Below, in pieces: positions 1-8,613 of a stretch of DNA of 55,318 nucleotides. This stretch comes from Bacteroidales bacterium UBA5621. Its GTDB lineage: Bacteria > Bacteroidota > Bacteroidia > Bacteroidales > VadinHA17. The translations under genes were made by a program, and so were the position numbers. Numbering within the stretch: position 1 is the stretch's first letter; each line of letters begins with the position of its first letter. The DNA lies in contig DIKJ01000031.1 of assembly GCA_002424525.1 (NCBI GenBank), forward strand, positions 1 through 55,318, written 5' to 3'. The notes under the pieces are model-generated. The model made no database searches, was not told where the DNA came from, and saw only the letters and a list, made by a program, of their open reading frames with translations.

Positions 1-25
1 TCTATAAAAATGAAAGGTATCAGAT

Positions 26-1921
26 ATGAAAAATAAATATAAATTTTTAATGATTATCATCCTCTCGTTCTATGTTATGGGTTGCTCTGAGAAATGGCTG
101 GATGATCCTAAATCGGTGACTCTTCTCCTTCCCGGGCAGGTATGGAACGATGAAAAGATGATTGTTGGTATACTTGCCAACTATTACAACCGGCTGCCGA
201 TACATAGTGCGATCCATAGTGGGCAGGGCAACTTTGCGGCATATGATGAAGGCATTGCCAATGGGAGCAATGAGAGTGGGGTTGATCTAAGCAACAACAA
301 CATTGCTTCTTACGCATTCAACAGATGGACACTATGGGAGTACGGATTAATAAGAGATATCAACCTTGCATTAGAGGGGATTGATACTTATTCAGATAAG
401 CTAACTCCTGGTTCTAAGACACAGTTCAAAGCAGAGTTCAGGTTCTTAAGGGCTCATGTTTATTTTGATATGGTTAAACGTATGGGCGGTGTACCTATCA
501 TAACCAATCAGCTTATTTATGATTACAGCGGTGACCCCGGCTATCTGGCCAAGCCGCGTAACAAGGAAGAAGAGGTCTATGATTTTATCGCCTCAGAGTT
601 AGATGCGATCAAAGATATTATTGGAAATGAAGGAAGCAGGGATAGAGCCAACAAATATGCTGTACTGGCGCTTAAAAGCCGTGCAATGCTGTACGCTGGT
701 TCCATTGCCAAGTATAATAACCTTATGCCTGTTCCGATCACGTTACCCAACAATGTAGTGGGAATACCTGCTGCAAGGGCAAATGGTTACTTTCAGGCAG
801 CTCTTGATGCAGCAAAGGAGATCATCAATAGCGGTCAGTATTCACTTTACCAGAATAACCCAAACCTAGGGGAAAACTTCTATGACGCGCTGGTTAAGAA
901 ATTGAACAATCTTGAAATGATATTGGTTTTGGATTTTAGTATAAAAACCAAAAGGCATAATTTTTCTTACCAGAACATATGCCGCACTATGCGGGAGGAT
1001 AACCTCTCATCTTCAGGTATCGGTCCTTCGCTCAACCTGGTGGAAGCTTTTGAATATCTCGACGGCACTGTTGGCATTTTAAAAGGAGTTGGTGACGGGA
1101 GTAATACTGCTGCCGGTCAGGCTAACTGGATTTTTTATGATAATCCGCAGGATATTTTTGCAAATAAAGATGCCAGATTATACGGGTCAATAGTATATCC
1201 CGGGACGCAGTTTAAAGGTGTGGATGTCAATATGCAGGCTGGAGTATATGAATGGAACCCAGCCACCAATAAATACGACAGGTACGAGTCAAATACGCTC
1301 GGAGCGATTCATACAGATGGTAAACTACTTACAGGACGTGGTGGTCCTGTGCGAACTACAGAGGAAGTATCGAATACGGGCTTCTATATTAAGAAGTTCA
1401 TTGATCCTGCAACCCTTTCGAGTGCACGTGGTGTGGGATCAGACATAGCCTGGCCGCGATTCAGATATGCAGAGGTTCTTCTGAATGCCGCCGAAGCAGC
1501 CTTTGAACTGGGTGGTGCAAATATCACTGATGCCCTGACTTATGTTAACAGGGTTAGGGAAAGAGCAGGATTTCCGCCCAATAGTCTTGATGTCGGCACA
1601 TTGACTTTTGAGAGATTACAGAATGAACGAAGAGTTGAATTATGCTTTGAAGACCACAGAGTTTGGGACCTGTCCCGATGGAGACAAGCTCATATTTTAT
1701 GGGATGGTCAGGCTTCAAATCCAAATGCAGTGCTAAGCTCTCTTTATCCATACAGGGTAATACATCCGGGGTCACCGAACGATGGGAAATATGTATTTGA
1801 TGCATTTAAAGCTCCCAAGTTTATTGCCCCGAGATTTTACCAGTTGGGGAACTATTATTCTTCTATCAGCCAGACTGTACTTGATAATAATCCCCTGATA
1901 ATTATGAACCCATTCCATTAA
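26..1921 (+). CDS. SusD/RagB-family outer-membrane glycan-binding lipoprotein
   Basis: Surface lipoprotein that caps a SusC-type TonB-dependent transporter and binds oligosaccharides for import. The N-terminus is a lipoprotein signal ending in VMGC (Cys20), followed by the SEKWLDD segment typical of SusD proteins, with acidic residues after the Cys as in surface-exported Bacteroidota lipoproteins. The 631-residue length fits the family. The middle carries the helical TPR-like SusD core (FRFLRAHVYFDMVKRMGG around residue 140) and the C-terminal third has the usual RYAEVLLNAAEAAFELGG and NERRVELCFEDHRVWDLSRW stretches. The partner susC should lie directly upstream, outside the window. The DUF3823 gene follows after 11 bases, so the two are surely co-transcribed. 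Family call is firm; the ligand is inferred from the neighbouring arabinose-active enzymes. Confidence 0.97.
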   Translation: MKNKYKFLMIIILSFYVMGCSEKWLDDPKSVTLLLPGQVWNDEKMIVGILANYYNRLPIHSAIHSGQGNFAAYDEGIANGSNESGVDLSNNNIASYAFNRWTLWEYGLIRDINLALEGIDTYSDKLTPGSKTQFKAEFRFLRAHVYFDMVKRMGGVPIITNQLIYDYSGDPGYLAKPRNKEEEVYDFIASELDAIKDIIGNEGSRDRANKYAVLALKSRAMLYAGSIAKYNNLMPVPITLPNNVVGIPAARANGYFQAALDAAKEIINSGQYSLYQNNPNLGENFYDALVKKLNNLEMILVLDFSIKTKRHNFSYQNICRTMREDNLSSSGIGPSLNLVEAFEYLDGTVGILKGVGDGSNTAAGQANWIFYDNPQDIFANKDARLYGSIVYPGTQFKGVDVNMQAGVYEWNPATNKYDRYESNTLGAIHTDGKLLTGRGGPVRTTEEVSNTGFYIKKFIDPATLSSARGVGSDIAWPRFRYAEVLLNAAEAAFELGGANITDALTYVNRVRERAGFPPNSLDVGTLTFERLQNERRVELCFEDHRVWDLSRWRQAHILWDGQASNPNAVLSSLYPYRVIHPGSPNDGKYVFDAFKAPKFIAPRFYQLGNYYSSISQTVLDNNPLIIMNPFH

Positions 1922-1932
1922 TCTACACTACT

Positions 1933-2613
1933 ATGAAAAGAAAATTAATATCGTTCATAATAATAATGTTTATCATTATTTTAGCAGGATGCGAATTTGA
2001 CAATTATGATCCACCGCAGTCATTTTTAACAGGTACGGTTACCTATAACGGTAATGCTGTAGGAGTACGATCAGGGGGAACACAACTCGAGTTATGGCAA
2101 TACGGTTATGCTTTGCGTTCAAAAATACCTGTTTATATTGCACAAGATGGGACGTTCTCAGCAAAGTTGTTCGACGGGAACTATAAGCTGGTAAGGCTTT
2201 CAGGAGCGCCATGGCAGCCTCAGACTGACACTATCGGTGTAACCGTAAATGGCAATACAACAGTAGATGTACCGGTAACGCCATATTACACTATTACGAA
2301 TGCTAATTTTACCTACAATAGGAGCACAGGTGTGATAACTTCGACATGCAATGTTACAAAAGTTGGAACGCTTAACATTGCGAGTCTCACTTTGTATGTA
2401 GGAGTTACATCGATAGTTGATGCCAACAACTCATCCCAGACAAATGTGCTGAGTGCGGCAGCACTGGCAGATCTCTCCACTCTGAAGACAAACGCTGTCA
2501 CTTTGAATGCCACAAATAAGGCAAGACAATATGTGTATGTCAGGCTAGGGGTGCAGACATCCGGAGTCGGTGAACGTTTATATACACCGGTTCAGAAAAT
2601 TTCTTTACAGTAG
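1933..2613 (+). CDS. DUF3823 domain lipoprotein, SusD-associated
   Basis: A 226-residue lipoprotein (signal ending IILAGC, Cys20) of the DUF3823 family, found almost always directly after susD in Bacteroidota polysaccharide loci. Residues about 30-115 form the first beta-sandwich (FLTGTVTYNG, then a GTFSAKLFDGNYKLV stretch resembling carboxypeptidase-regulatory or Cna-B folds). Residues about 120-225 form a second Ig-like domain. The family is thought to be an accessory surface glycan-binding protein, but its biochemical role is poorly defined. It starts 11 bases after susD and is followed by a strong hairpin, so it probably closes the susCD transcription unit. Family assignment is from overall pattern and position; no catalytic residues are expected or seen. 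Confidence 0.85.
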   Translation: MKRKLISFIIIMFIIILAGCEFDNYDPPQSFLTGTVTYNGNAVGVRSGGTQLELWQYGYALRSKIPVYIAQDGTFSAKLFDGNYKLVRLSGAPWQPQTDTIGVTVNGNTTVDVPVTPYYTITNANFTYNRSTGVITSTCNVTKVGTLNIASLTLYVGVTSIVDANNSSQTNVLSAAALADLSTLKTNAVTLNATNKARQYVYVRLGVQTSGVGERLYTPVQKISLQ

Positions 2614-2633
2614 TTTTGTCAAATTTCTCAAAC

Positions 2634-2672
2634 TTTTTAAAGACCGGAGGAGAATCTTCCGGTCTTTAAAAA
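2634..2672. terminator. Hairpin terminator after the susD-DUF3823 unit
   Basis: A perfect 15-bp inverted repeat (2634-2648 pairing with 2658-2672) around a 9-base loop, with core arms AAAGACCGGA and TCCGGTCTTT. The outer five pairs are T-A, so the stem is flanked by T and A tracts on both strands. It starts 21 bases after the DUF3823 stop codon and lies before the permease start. It is most simply a terminator, possibly partial, separating the highly expressed susCD unit from the enzyme genes. Bases read directly; function inferred. Confidence 0.75.
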
Positions 2673-2723
2673 ATATGCAGTTTGCCATACAGTTATATTG
2701 TCTTTTTTGTTAAATACTCAAGT

Positions 2724-4124
2724 ATGACCAGGACTTCTGTTGTAAATGAAAAATATGTTTTTACTCTGGCTTTTATTGCTGCAATGGGAGGGTTTTTATT
2801 TGGGTATGACTGGGTAGTTATCGGGGGTGCGAAACCATTTTATGAGAGGTTCTTTCAAATTTCCAATTCTCCCGCATTTCAGGGGTTTGCAATGAGCAGT
2901 GCGTTATTCGGGTGTCTGATAGGAGCTGGCGCCACAGGGTATTTTACTGACAAATACGGACGAAAAATCCCGCTGTTTTTTGCAGCTTTTCTGTTTATCT
3001 TCACTTCGATAGGCACAGGTGCGTTTAATTCTTTTACCTTATTTATTATATTCAGGATCCTTGGGGGTATTGGTATAGGGATAGCATCAAACGTTTCGCC
3101 TGTATATATTGCTGAAATTGCACCTGCTTACATGCGGGGAAAGCTTGTTGCAATAAACCAGTTAACAATTGCTTTTGGAGTCCTTTCGGCTCAAGTTGTA
3201 AATATGTTAATAGCCAGACCAGTGCCGATCGGGGCAAGCGATTTGATGATCTTCGAATCTTGGAACGGCCAGATGGGATGGCGATGGATGTTCTGGGCTT
3301 GTACCGTACCTGCAATCCTTTTCTTCATTTTATTATGGTTTGTACCGGAAAGTCCCAGATGGTTGGTGAAGGCTGGTAAACATGACAGGGCATATAAAAT
3401 ATTAAACCGTATCGGAGGTAGTGAATATGCAAGAACAGAAAAGCAGGAAATCATTGAAACAATAAACCCTTCTGTCAGCACACCATTTTCTGCACTCTTT
3501 TCAAAGGGGCTTGCTCCAGTTATCATTCTTGGAATAGGCTTGGCTGTTTTTCAGCAATGGTGCGGTATAAATGTTATCTTCAATTATGCTGAGGAGGTTT
3601 TTGCTGCAGCGGGCTATGGCATTTCAAGCACCTTGCTTAATATTGTCTTGACAGGAACAGTAAGCCTAATATTTACTGTGGTTGCCATGTTCCTGGTTGA
3701 TAAATGGGGTCGGAAGGCACTTATGCTTCTTGGCGCAGGGGGGCTGTCAATCGTATACCTGGTGATAGCCGGGGGATATTTTCTTAATATAAAGGGTTCT
3801 TTTATGTTGTTCTGGGTTATAACGGCAATCGCTATTTATACGCTTACTCTGGCACCTATTACATGGGTTTTGCTCTCGGAGATTTTTCCGAATAGGATAC
3901 GGGGTCATGCTATGTCGGTTGCTACATTCTCCTTATGGTTAGCTTGTGCAATTCTGACCATTTCATTCCCAATTCTTCATAAGGAATTTGGTGCATCAGG
4001 CACATTCCTGCTATATGCATTGATCTGCATACTGGGCTTTTTTTGGCTGCTGAAAAAGCTACCTGAAACGAAACAGAAATCCCTTGAGCAGATAGAGAGG
4101 GAATTAACAACGAATCAGGGCTGA
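2724..4124 (+). CDS. Sugar-porter family MFS transporter (XylE/AraE-like)
   Basis: Inner-membrane 12-helix sugar:proton symporter of the major facilitator sugar-porter family, probably importing a released monosaccharide such as arabinose, xylose or galactose. Visible signatures are GGFLFGYDWVVIGGA in helix 1, DKYGRK in the loop after helix 2, PESPRWLVKAGK after helix 6, QQWCGIN in helix 7, DKWGRKAL in the second half and a C-terminal PETKQKSLEQIE. I chose the ATG at 2724 (466 residues, MTRTSVVNEKYVF) because it sits just before helix 1. An in-frame TTG at 2682 would add 14 residues. It follows the terminator hairpin at 2634-2672 and precedes the esterase by 66 bases. Substrate cannot be read from sequence; pentose or galactose is inferred from context. 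Confidence 0.93.
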   Translation: MTRTSVVNEKYVFTLAFIAAMGGFLFGYDWVVIGGAKPFYERFFQISNSPAFQGFAMSSALFGCLIGAGATGYFTDKYGRKIPLFFAAFLFIFTSIGTGAFNSFTLFIIFRILGGIGIGIASNVSPVYIAEIAPAYMRGKLVAINQLTIAFGVLSAQVVNMLIARPVPIGASDLMIFESWNGQMGWRWMFWACTVPAILFFILLWFVPESPRWLVKAGKHDRAYKILNRIGGSEYARTEKQEIIETINPSVSTPFSALFSKGLAPVIILGIGLAVFQQWCGINVIFNYAEEVFAAAGYGISSTLLNIVLTGTVSLIFTVVAMFLVDKWGRKALMLLGAGGLSIVYLVIAGGYFLNIKGSFMLFWVITAIAIYTLTLAPITWVLLSEIFPNRIRGHAMSVATFSLWLACAILTISFPILHKEFGASGTFLLYALICILGFFWLLKKLPETKQKSLEQIERELTTNQG

Positions 4125-4190
4125 AAGAATTGTTGGACGGAGATACTGATCTGCCTTTTTAAAGTAGTAGACTTCATTGAAGATATAATT

Positions 4191-5315
4191 ATGAGGAATT
4201 TAATAATTTTAGTTACGGTTACATTGTTCCTCTTGGCCAGTTCCCATAATAATTCAGATCCGGTGACTCAATATTCCGGATCGGTTAATCAGCTTGATAG
4301 CTTTTTAATCAGCAAGCCTGAACTTATCCTCTCGTTCCATCATCCGGTTCCTGAAATAAAGCTGGCATATAAGAGTTACAGGGGTGATTTTGAAGAATGG
4401 AAGAAGGTAGCCAAACAGAAATTTTCTGAACTGATCAGCTATGAGTCTCCTGTAAACCGTGAAGTGACGGTTCTCCGGAAAAAAGAGATTGACGGCATCG
4501 TCTATCATGCTATGGTCATGAAAGTATCGGAAGACCTTTCTATTCCCGCTTATTTACTGGAGCCGGCAGGAGAAATAAGAGGAGCAGTTATGGCTATTCA
4601 CGGACACGGTTCTGTGGAGCCTATGATTGGGCTGAGAGATGATTATCACCATAAGTTTGCATACGAACTTGCAAAATCAGGGTTTGTGGTTATCGCACCA
4701 GAATTAAGAGGATTCAGCACTTTGAGTGATCTGGCTGAACAGGTTCCAATCGCCCGGCTTGATTACTGGGTATCGAACTCACATTATACTCTTGTTACTG
4801 ATGGGTTCCTCTATGGCAAGACACTCATCGGGCAAACAATTGAAGATCTGATTGCCTGGGAGGAATGGTTCTTCAAACATTTCGACTTCGAAAATCTTTC
4901 TGTAGCAGGAATTTCATACGGGGGTGATCTGGCATTATATTACCCTGTATTTTCAAAAAGAGTCAGCAAGATTTTCTGCAGTGGTTCACTCGGATCATTC
5001 AGCCTTATTTTTTCACGTTGCTATAATGCTCCTGCGCATGCAATCCCGGGGATTCTTAAATGGCTGGACAGAAGTGATATTGCGGGATTGAACGTGCCGC
5101 GCCCAATATTACTGCACTATGGGGAACTTGACTACCCCTCTGAGAAAAATGCTTCTGCATCCTATAATGAATCGGTCGGAGTATCAGTGGAAGAAATCAA
5201 AGAGATTTATGCTCAGGAGGGAGCCGAGAGTTATATAGAAATGAAAGTAACGTCCGGGAAGAAACATGAAATGGACGTTGACTTACTTCTATCTTTCATG
5301 ACAGGTAAAAACTAA
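4191..5315 (+). CDS. Secreted alpha/beta-hydrolase, probable carbohydrate esterase
   Basis: A 374-residue alpha/beta-hydrolase of the dienelactone-hydrolase/acetylxylan-esterase-like type. It has an N-terminal signal peptide (residues 1-17, hydrophobic LIILVTVTLFLLA). The oxyanion region is AIHGHGS (His137-Gly140), the nucleophile elbow is GISYGG with Ser242, the likely acid is Asp314 in GELDYP, and the likely base is His359 in SGKKHEMD, so the triad is complete. In this setting a deacetylase or other ester-removing activity on a decorated polysaccharide is reasonable, but the fold is used for many reactions. It lies between the MFS permease and GH127 with gaps of 66 and 74 bases. Fold and triad are confident; substrate is inference. 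Confidence 0.8.
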   Translation: MRNLIILVTVTLFLLASSHNNSDPVTQYSGSVNQLDSFLISKPELILSFHHPVPEIKLAYKSYRGDFEEWKKVAKQKFSELISYESPVNREVTVLRKKEIDGIVYHAMVMKVSEDLSIPAYLLEPAGEIRGAVMAIHGHGSVEPMIGLRDDYHHKFAYELAKSGFVVIAPELRGFSTLSDLAEQVPIARLDYWVSNSHYTLVTDGFLYGKTLIGQTIEDLIAWEEWFFKHFDFENLSVAGISYGGDLALYYPVFSKRVSKIFCSGSLGSFSLIFSRCYNAPAHAIPGILKWLDRSDIAGLNVPRPILLHYGELDYPSEKNASASYNESVGVSVEEIKEIYAQEGAESYIEMKVTSGKKHEMDVDLLLSFMTGKN

Positions 5316-5389
5316 CAGGTTCAGGCAGATTTACTGAATTTTTTCATATATTACTAGGGAGTGAAATATCAAACCTAAAATGAATAATT

Positions 5390-7405
5390 ATGAAGAAGAT
5401 AGCATTAGTGATTCCTGTTATTATCTTTTTTGTGTTTGTTGCCTTTACGGGACAAAAGCGCAATTCGCACTACATAACGAATCAATCACCTCTGGTAGTG
5501 CAACCTTACACAGCACTTCCTCTTGGAGCCATTAAACCTAAGGGAATGTTGTTGGAAATGCTGGAGATCCAACGCAATGGTCTTACAGGGCACCTCGACA
5601 GTATCTATAACCTGGTTTGCGGAGATAATAACGGATGGCTAGGCGGGACTGGTGACGGGTGGGAGCGAGGGCCTTACTGGATTGACGGACTTGTGCCATT
5701 GGCCTATCTTCTGGATGATGAGGGATTGAAGAAGAAGGCACAAAAATGGATGGAATGGAGCATTAATAACCAGGGCGAAGATGGTTATTTTGGCCCGAAA
5801 CCTCTCCGGGAGGATTATGTGAGGATACCTGGCACTCAGCAGGGTAACCGTGAGGACTGGTGGCCAAAAATGGTAATGCTGAAAGCCCTGCAGCAATATT
5901 ATACTGCAACGGAAGATAAAAGGGTTATAAACCTGATGCTCAATTATTTTAAATACCAGCATAAAATGCTGCCCGAGTTTCCCCTGGGGCACTGGACCTT
6001 CTGGGGCAACCGCCGGGGAGCAGATAATCTTGCTGTTGTCTACTGGCTATATAATATTTCTAAGGAAAAATTCCTTCTTGACCTTGCGGAGACAATTCAT
6101 AAACAGACTTATGACTGGACAGACATTTATTCGGGTAACGTCATCCGGCAGTTAAACCCGCTGCCTGATCTGCATTGTGTAAATGTTGCACAAGGATTAA
6201 AAGCCCCTGTTATTTATTACCAGCAGCGTCCGGATAAGAAATATCTGGACGCTGTGAAAAAGGGGTTGGCGGCTTTGAAAGATTGTCACGGCTTTGTTAA
6301 TGGGATGTACGGTGGGGACGAAAGGTTGCATGGAAACGATCCCATTCAGGGTTCTGAACTTTGCTCTGCTGTAGAGATGATGTTTAGCTTTGAGAGTATC
6401 CTGCCTGTAACAGGTGATGTCTATTATGCAGATTACCTGGAGAAAATCGCCTATAACGTTATACCTTCCCAGTCAACCGACGACTATTTGCGCAAGCAGT
6501 ATTTTCAGCAAGCCAACCAGGTTTTAATTACAGACGAGGAACGCAATTTTTTTAACGACAGGAACGGCAGGATAGTCTTCGGAACAACAACGGGGTATCC
6601 CTGCTGCCTGGCCAACATGCACCAGGGCTGGCCTAAGTTTGTCCAGAACCTCTGGTACGCTACAAACGATAATGGCATTGCAGCCATTGTCTATGGTCCT
6701 TCAGAGGCAACAGTTAAAGTTGCAGGCGGAGAAGAAGTGACCGTTTCAGAAATAACTGATTATCCATTTAAGGGGAATATAAGATTTATCTTTACGACAA
6801 ACAAGAAAGTCAGGTTCCCTTTCCATTTCCGTATACCTCTCTGGTGCGATAATCCGTTGGTTACCATAAATGGAAGGGAATATGAAGTAAAACCAAATAA
6901 CAATATAGCTGTTATTTACCGCGAGTGGAGCTCAGGCGACGTGGTTGAACTTAACCTGCCCATGGATTTCCGCTTCAGCTACTGGCATGAAAACTCCCTT
7001 GGTATTGAGCGCGGACCGCTGGTATACGCCTTAAGGATCGAGGAGGAATGGAGAGAAGTAAAAAAGGAAGGATATGACGATACTTTCTGGGAAGTGTTAC
7101 CAAAATCGCCTTGGAATTATGCTGTTCTGAGAAGCGAAACTGAAAGCGGCAGGCTGAGAGTTGAAATCAGGGATACAATACCTGCAAATCCATGGAATCT
7201 GAATAATGCTCCCATTACCGTTAAAGTAAATGCAGTGAGGATTCCATCATGGAAGATTGAAAGAGGTTCAGCAGGAAAAATTCCATCTCCTGCGAGTCTT
7301 CAAAGGGACGCAGAAAAAAATATTGAGGAAATTTCTTTGATCCCATATGGCTGTTCAACTTTAAGGATATCCCAGTTCCCGACAATTAACACGATAATCA
7401 GGTGA
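5390..7405 (+). CDS. GH127-type beta-L-arabinofuranosidase (DUF1680 fold)
   Basis: A 671-residue exo-enzyme of the GH127/GH146 group that removes beta-L-arabinofuranose. The N-terminus has a signal peptide (residues 1-21). The (alpha/alpha)6 barrel occupies about residues 30-430, followed by beta-sandwich domains. The zinc-thiolate site known from bifidobacterial HypBA1 is visible: Glu323 and Cys325 in GSELCSAVEMM, and the Cys405-Cys406 pair in YPCCLANMHQGWPKF. In HypBA1 the first Cys of that pair is the nucleophile. GDGWERGPYWIDGLVPLAY near residues 85-105 is also typical. The presence of beta-L-arabinofuranose in the target (as in extensin-type arabinosides or some pectin side chains) is implied. 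The GH-A cluster follows after 78 bases. GH127 versus GH146 cannot be separated by eye. Confidence 0.92.
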   Translation: MKKIALVIPVIIFFVFVAFTGQKRNSHYITNQSPLVVQPYTALPLGAIKPKGMLLEMLEIQRNGLTGHLDSIYNLVCGDNNGWLGGTGDGWERGPYWIDGLVPLAYLLDDEGLKKKAQKWMEWSINNQGEDGYFGPKPLREDYVRIPGTQQGNREDWWPKMVMLKALQQYYTATEDKRVINLMLNYFKYQHKMLPEFPLGHWTFWGNRRGADNLAVVYWLYNISKEKFLLDLAETIHKQTYDWTDIYSGNVIRQLNPLPDLHCVNVAQGLKAPVIYYQQRPDKKYLDAVKKGLAALKDCHGFVNGMYGGDERLHGNDPIQGSELCSAVEMMFSFESILPVTGDVYYADYLEKIAYNVIPSQSTDDYLRKQYFQQANQVLITDEERNFFNDRNGRIVFGTTTGYPCCLANMHQGWPKFVQNLWYATNDNGIAAIVYGPSEATVKVAGGEEVTVSEITDYPFKGNIRFIFTTNKKVRFPFHFRIPLWCDNPLVTINGREYEVKPNNNIAVIYREWSSGDVVELNLPMDFRFSYWHENSLGIERGPLVYALRIEEEWREVKKEGYDDTFWEVLPKSPWNYAVLRSETESGRLRVEIRDTIPANPWNLNNAPITVKVNAVRIPSWKIERGSAGKIPSPASLQRDAEKNIEEISLIPYGCSTLRISQFPTINTIIR

Positions 7406-7483
7406 TAGTTAATCAAAGGTAGACTTAGTTTAATTATCAATGATTTCCATTAAGATAAAAGGATAAAAAAATAAAGTGTTAAA

Positions 7484-8602
7484 ATGAGTATTATGAGAAA
7501 AATCATCGTGTTTTTACCTATCGCTCTGTTGCTAATTAACGCCTGTAGCAGGCCAAGGTTAAGCTCCGATATTGGCCAGGTCTGGTCAGTTGAAAAAGCT
7601 AACGAGTGGCAGGAAGAGACGGGCTGGCTATGCGGCTGTAACTTCCTCCCAAGCAGTGCAGTTAATGCACTGGAAATGTGGCAGGAAGAAACATTTGATC
7701 CTGAGACCATCGACCGCGAACTGGGATACGCTGAAGACTTGGGCTTTAATATTATGCGTGTGTGGCTAAGCAGTCTCACCTGGAAAAGTGATCCGGAAGC
7801 GTTTAAGGCCCGCCTTGAAGAGTACCTTGATATTTCCTGGAAACATGGTATAGGGACCATGATCGTTTTCTTCTGCGACTGCTTTAATCCCAACTCAAAA
7901 ACCGGACCTCAACCGGAGCCTTTGCCCGGAATTCATAATTCTCAATGGGTTCAGGATCCCAGCTGTGACCTTAGAACTGATACAACGACATTGTATCCCT
8001 GGCTGGAAGAATATGTAAAAGATATCATATTCACCTATAAAGATGATCCAAGGATCCTCGTCTGGGATCTTTATAATGAGCCCGGACAGACCGCGGAGGA
8101 TCTCTCACTCCCGCTGGTCAGGAATGTTTTCAAATGGGCCCGCGAGATCAATCCATCACAGCCGATTACATCGGGCATGAACAAGTACAATGCCACAAGG
8201 GGACCACGAGCCCATAAGCTGAACTTGTTCCTGGTTAACAACTCTGATGTTATTACGTATCATAACTATAATGGACCTGCGGACCAAGGAGTGGTCATGA
8301 ACCTGCTGAAATTGTTTGGACGCCCGGTGATTTGCACGGAATGGATGGCCCGACATTACGACAGCAAGTTCCAGAATATCCTTCCCATGCTGAAGAGCGA
8401 AAATGTCGGCTCAATCAGCTGGGGCCTTGTAGCAGGAAGGACCAATACCCATTTTCCGCGGCCTTACGAACGGTATCGCGACGAGATCCCGGCCGACGGA
8501 AGTGAACCCGCACTATGGTTCCATGATATTCTGAGGATAGACGGAACTCCTTTCGACCAGGTTGAGATAGATACCATTAAAGCAATCAACAGCAGGAAAT
8601 AA
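7484..8602 (+). CDS. Clan GH-A glycoside hydrolase, type A paralogue 1 (lipoprotein)
   Basis: A 372-residue lipoprotein (signal ending LINAC, Cys21) with a single (beta/alpha)8 barrel of the cellulase/GH5-like kind. Acid/base Glu199 lies in WDLYNEPG and nucleophile Glu286 in ICTEWMAR, the spacing expected for clan GH-A. Other landmarks are GCNFLPSSAVNALEMW near the start, FFCDCFNP, and HNSQWVQDPSCDL. It is one of three type A paralogues here (others at 11034 and 23133); type B relatives are at 9800, 12185 and 13377. Relatives in databases carry loose labels such as 1,4-beta-xylanase or cellulase-family hydrolase; I cannot assign a CAZy family or substrate. The epimerase follows after 11 bases. 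A second in-frame ATG at 7493 is also possible. Confidence 0.88.
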   Translation: MSIMRKIIVFLPIALLLINACSRPRLSSDIGQVWSVEKANEWQEETGWLCGCNFLPSSAVNALEMWQEETFDPETIDRELGYAEDLGFNIMRVWLSSLTWKSDPEAFKARLEEYLDISWKHGIGTMIVFFCDCFNPNSKTGPQPEPLPGIHNSQWVQDPSCDLRTDTTTLYPWLEEYVKDIIFTYKDDPRILVWDLYNEPGQTAEDLSLPLVRNVFKWAREINPSQPITSGMNKYNATRGPRAHKLNLFLVNNSDVITYHNYNGPADQGVVMNLLKLFGRPVICTEWMARHYDSKFQNILPMLKSENVGSISWGLVAGRTNTHFPRPYERYRDEIPADGSEPALWFHDILRIDGTPFDQVEIDTIKAINSRK

Positions 8603-8613
8603 AAGATTATTGT

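Noticed and set aside
2611..2618. TAGTTTTG, a match to the -7 promoter consensus
   Set aside because: It overlaps a stop codon and precedes a strong terminator hairpin, so it cannot drive the next gene.
7450..7893. Long open frame on the minus strand over the A1 gene, with a similar one over A2 at 11006-11296
   Set aside because: The two antisense frames resemble each other only because A1 and A2 are paralogues; the plus-strand proteins have leaders, motifs and catalytic residues, and the antisense ones have none.
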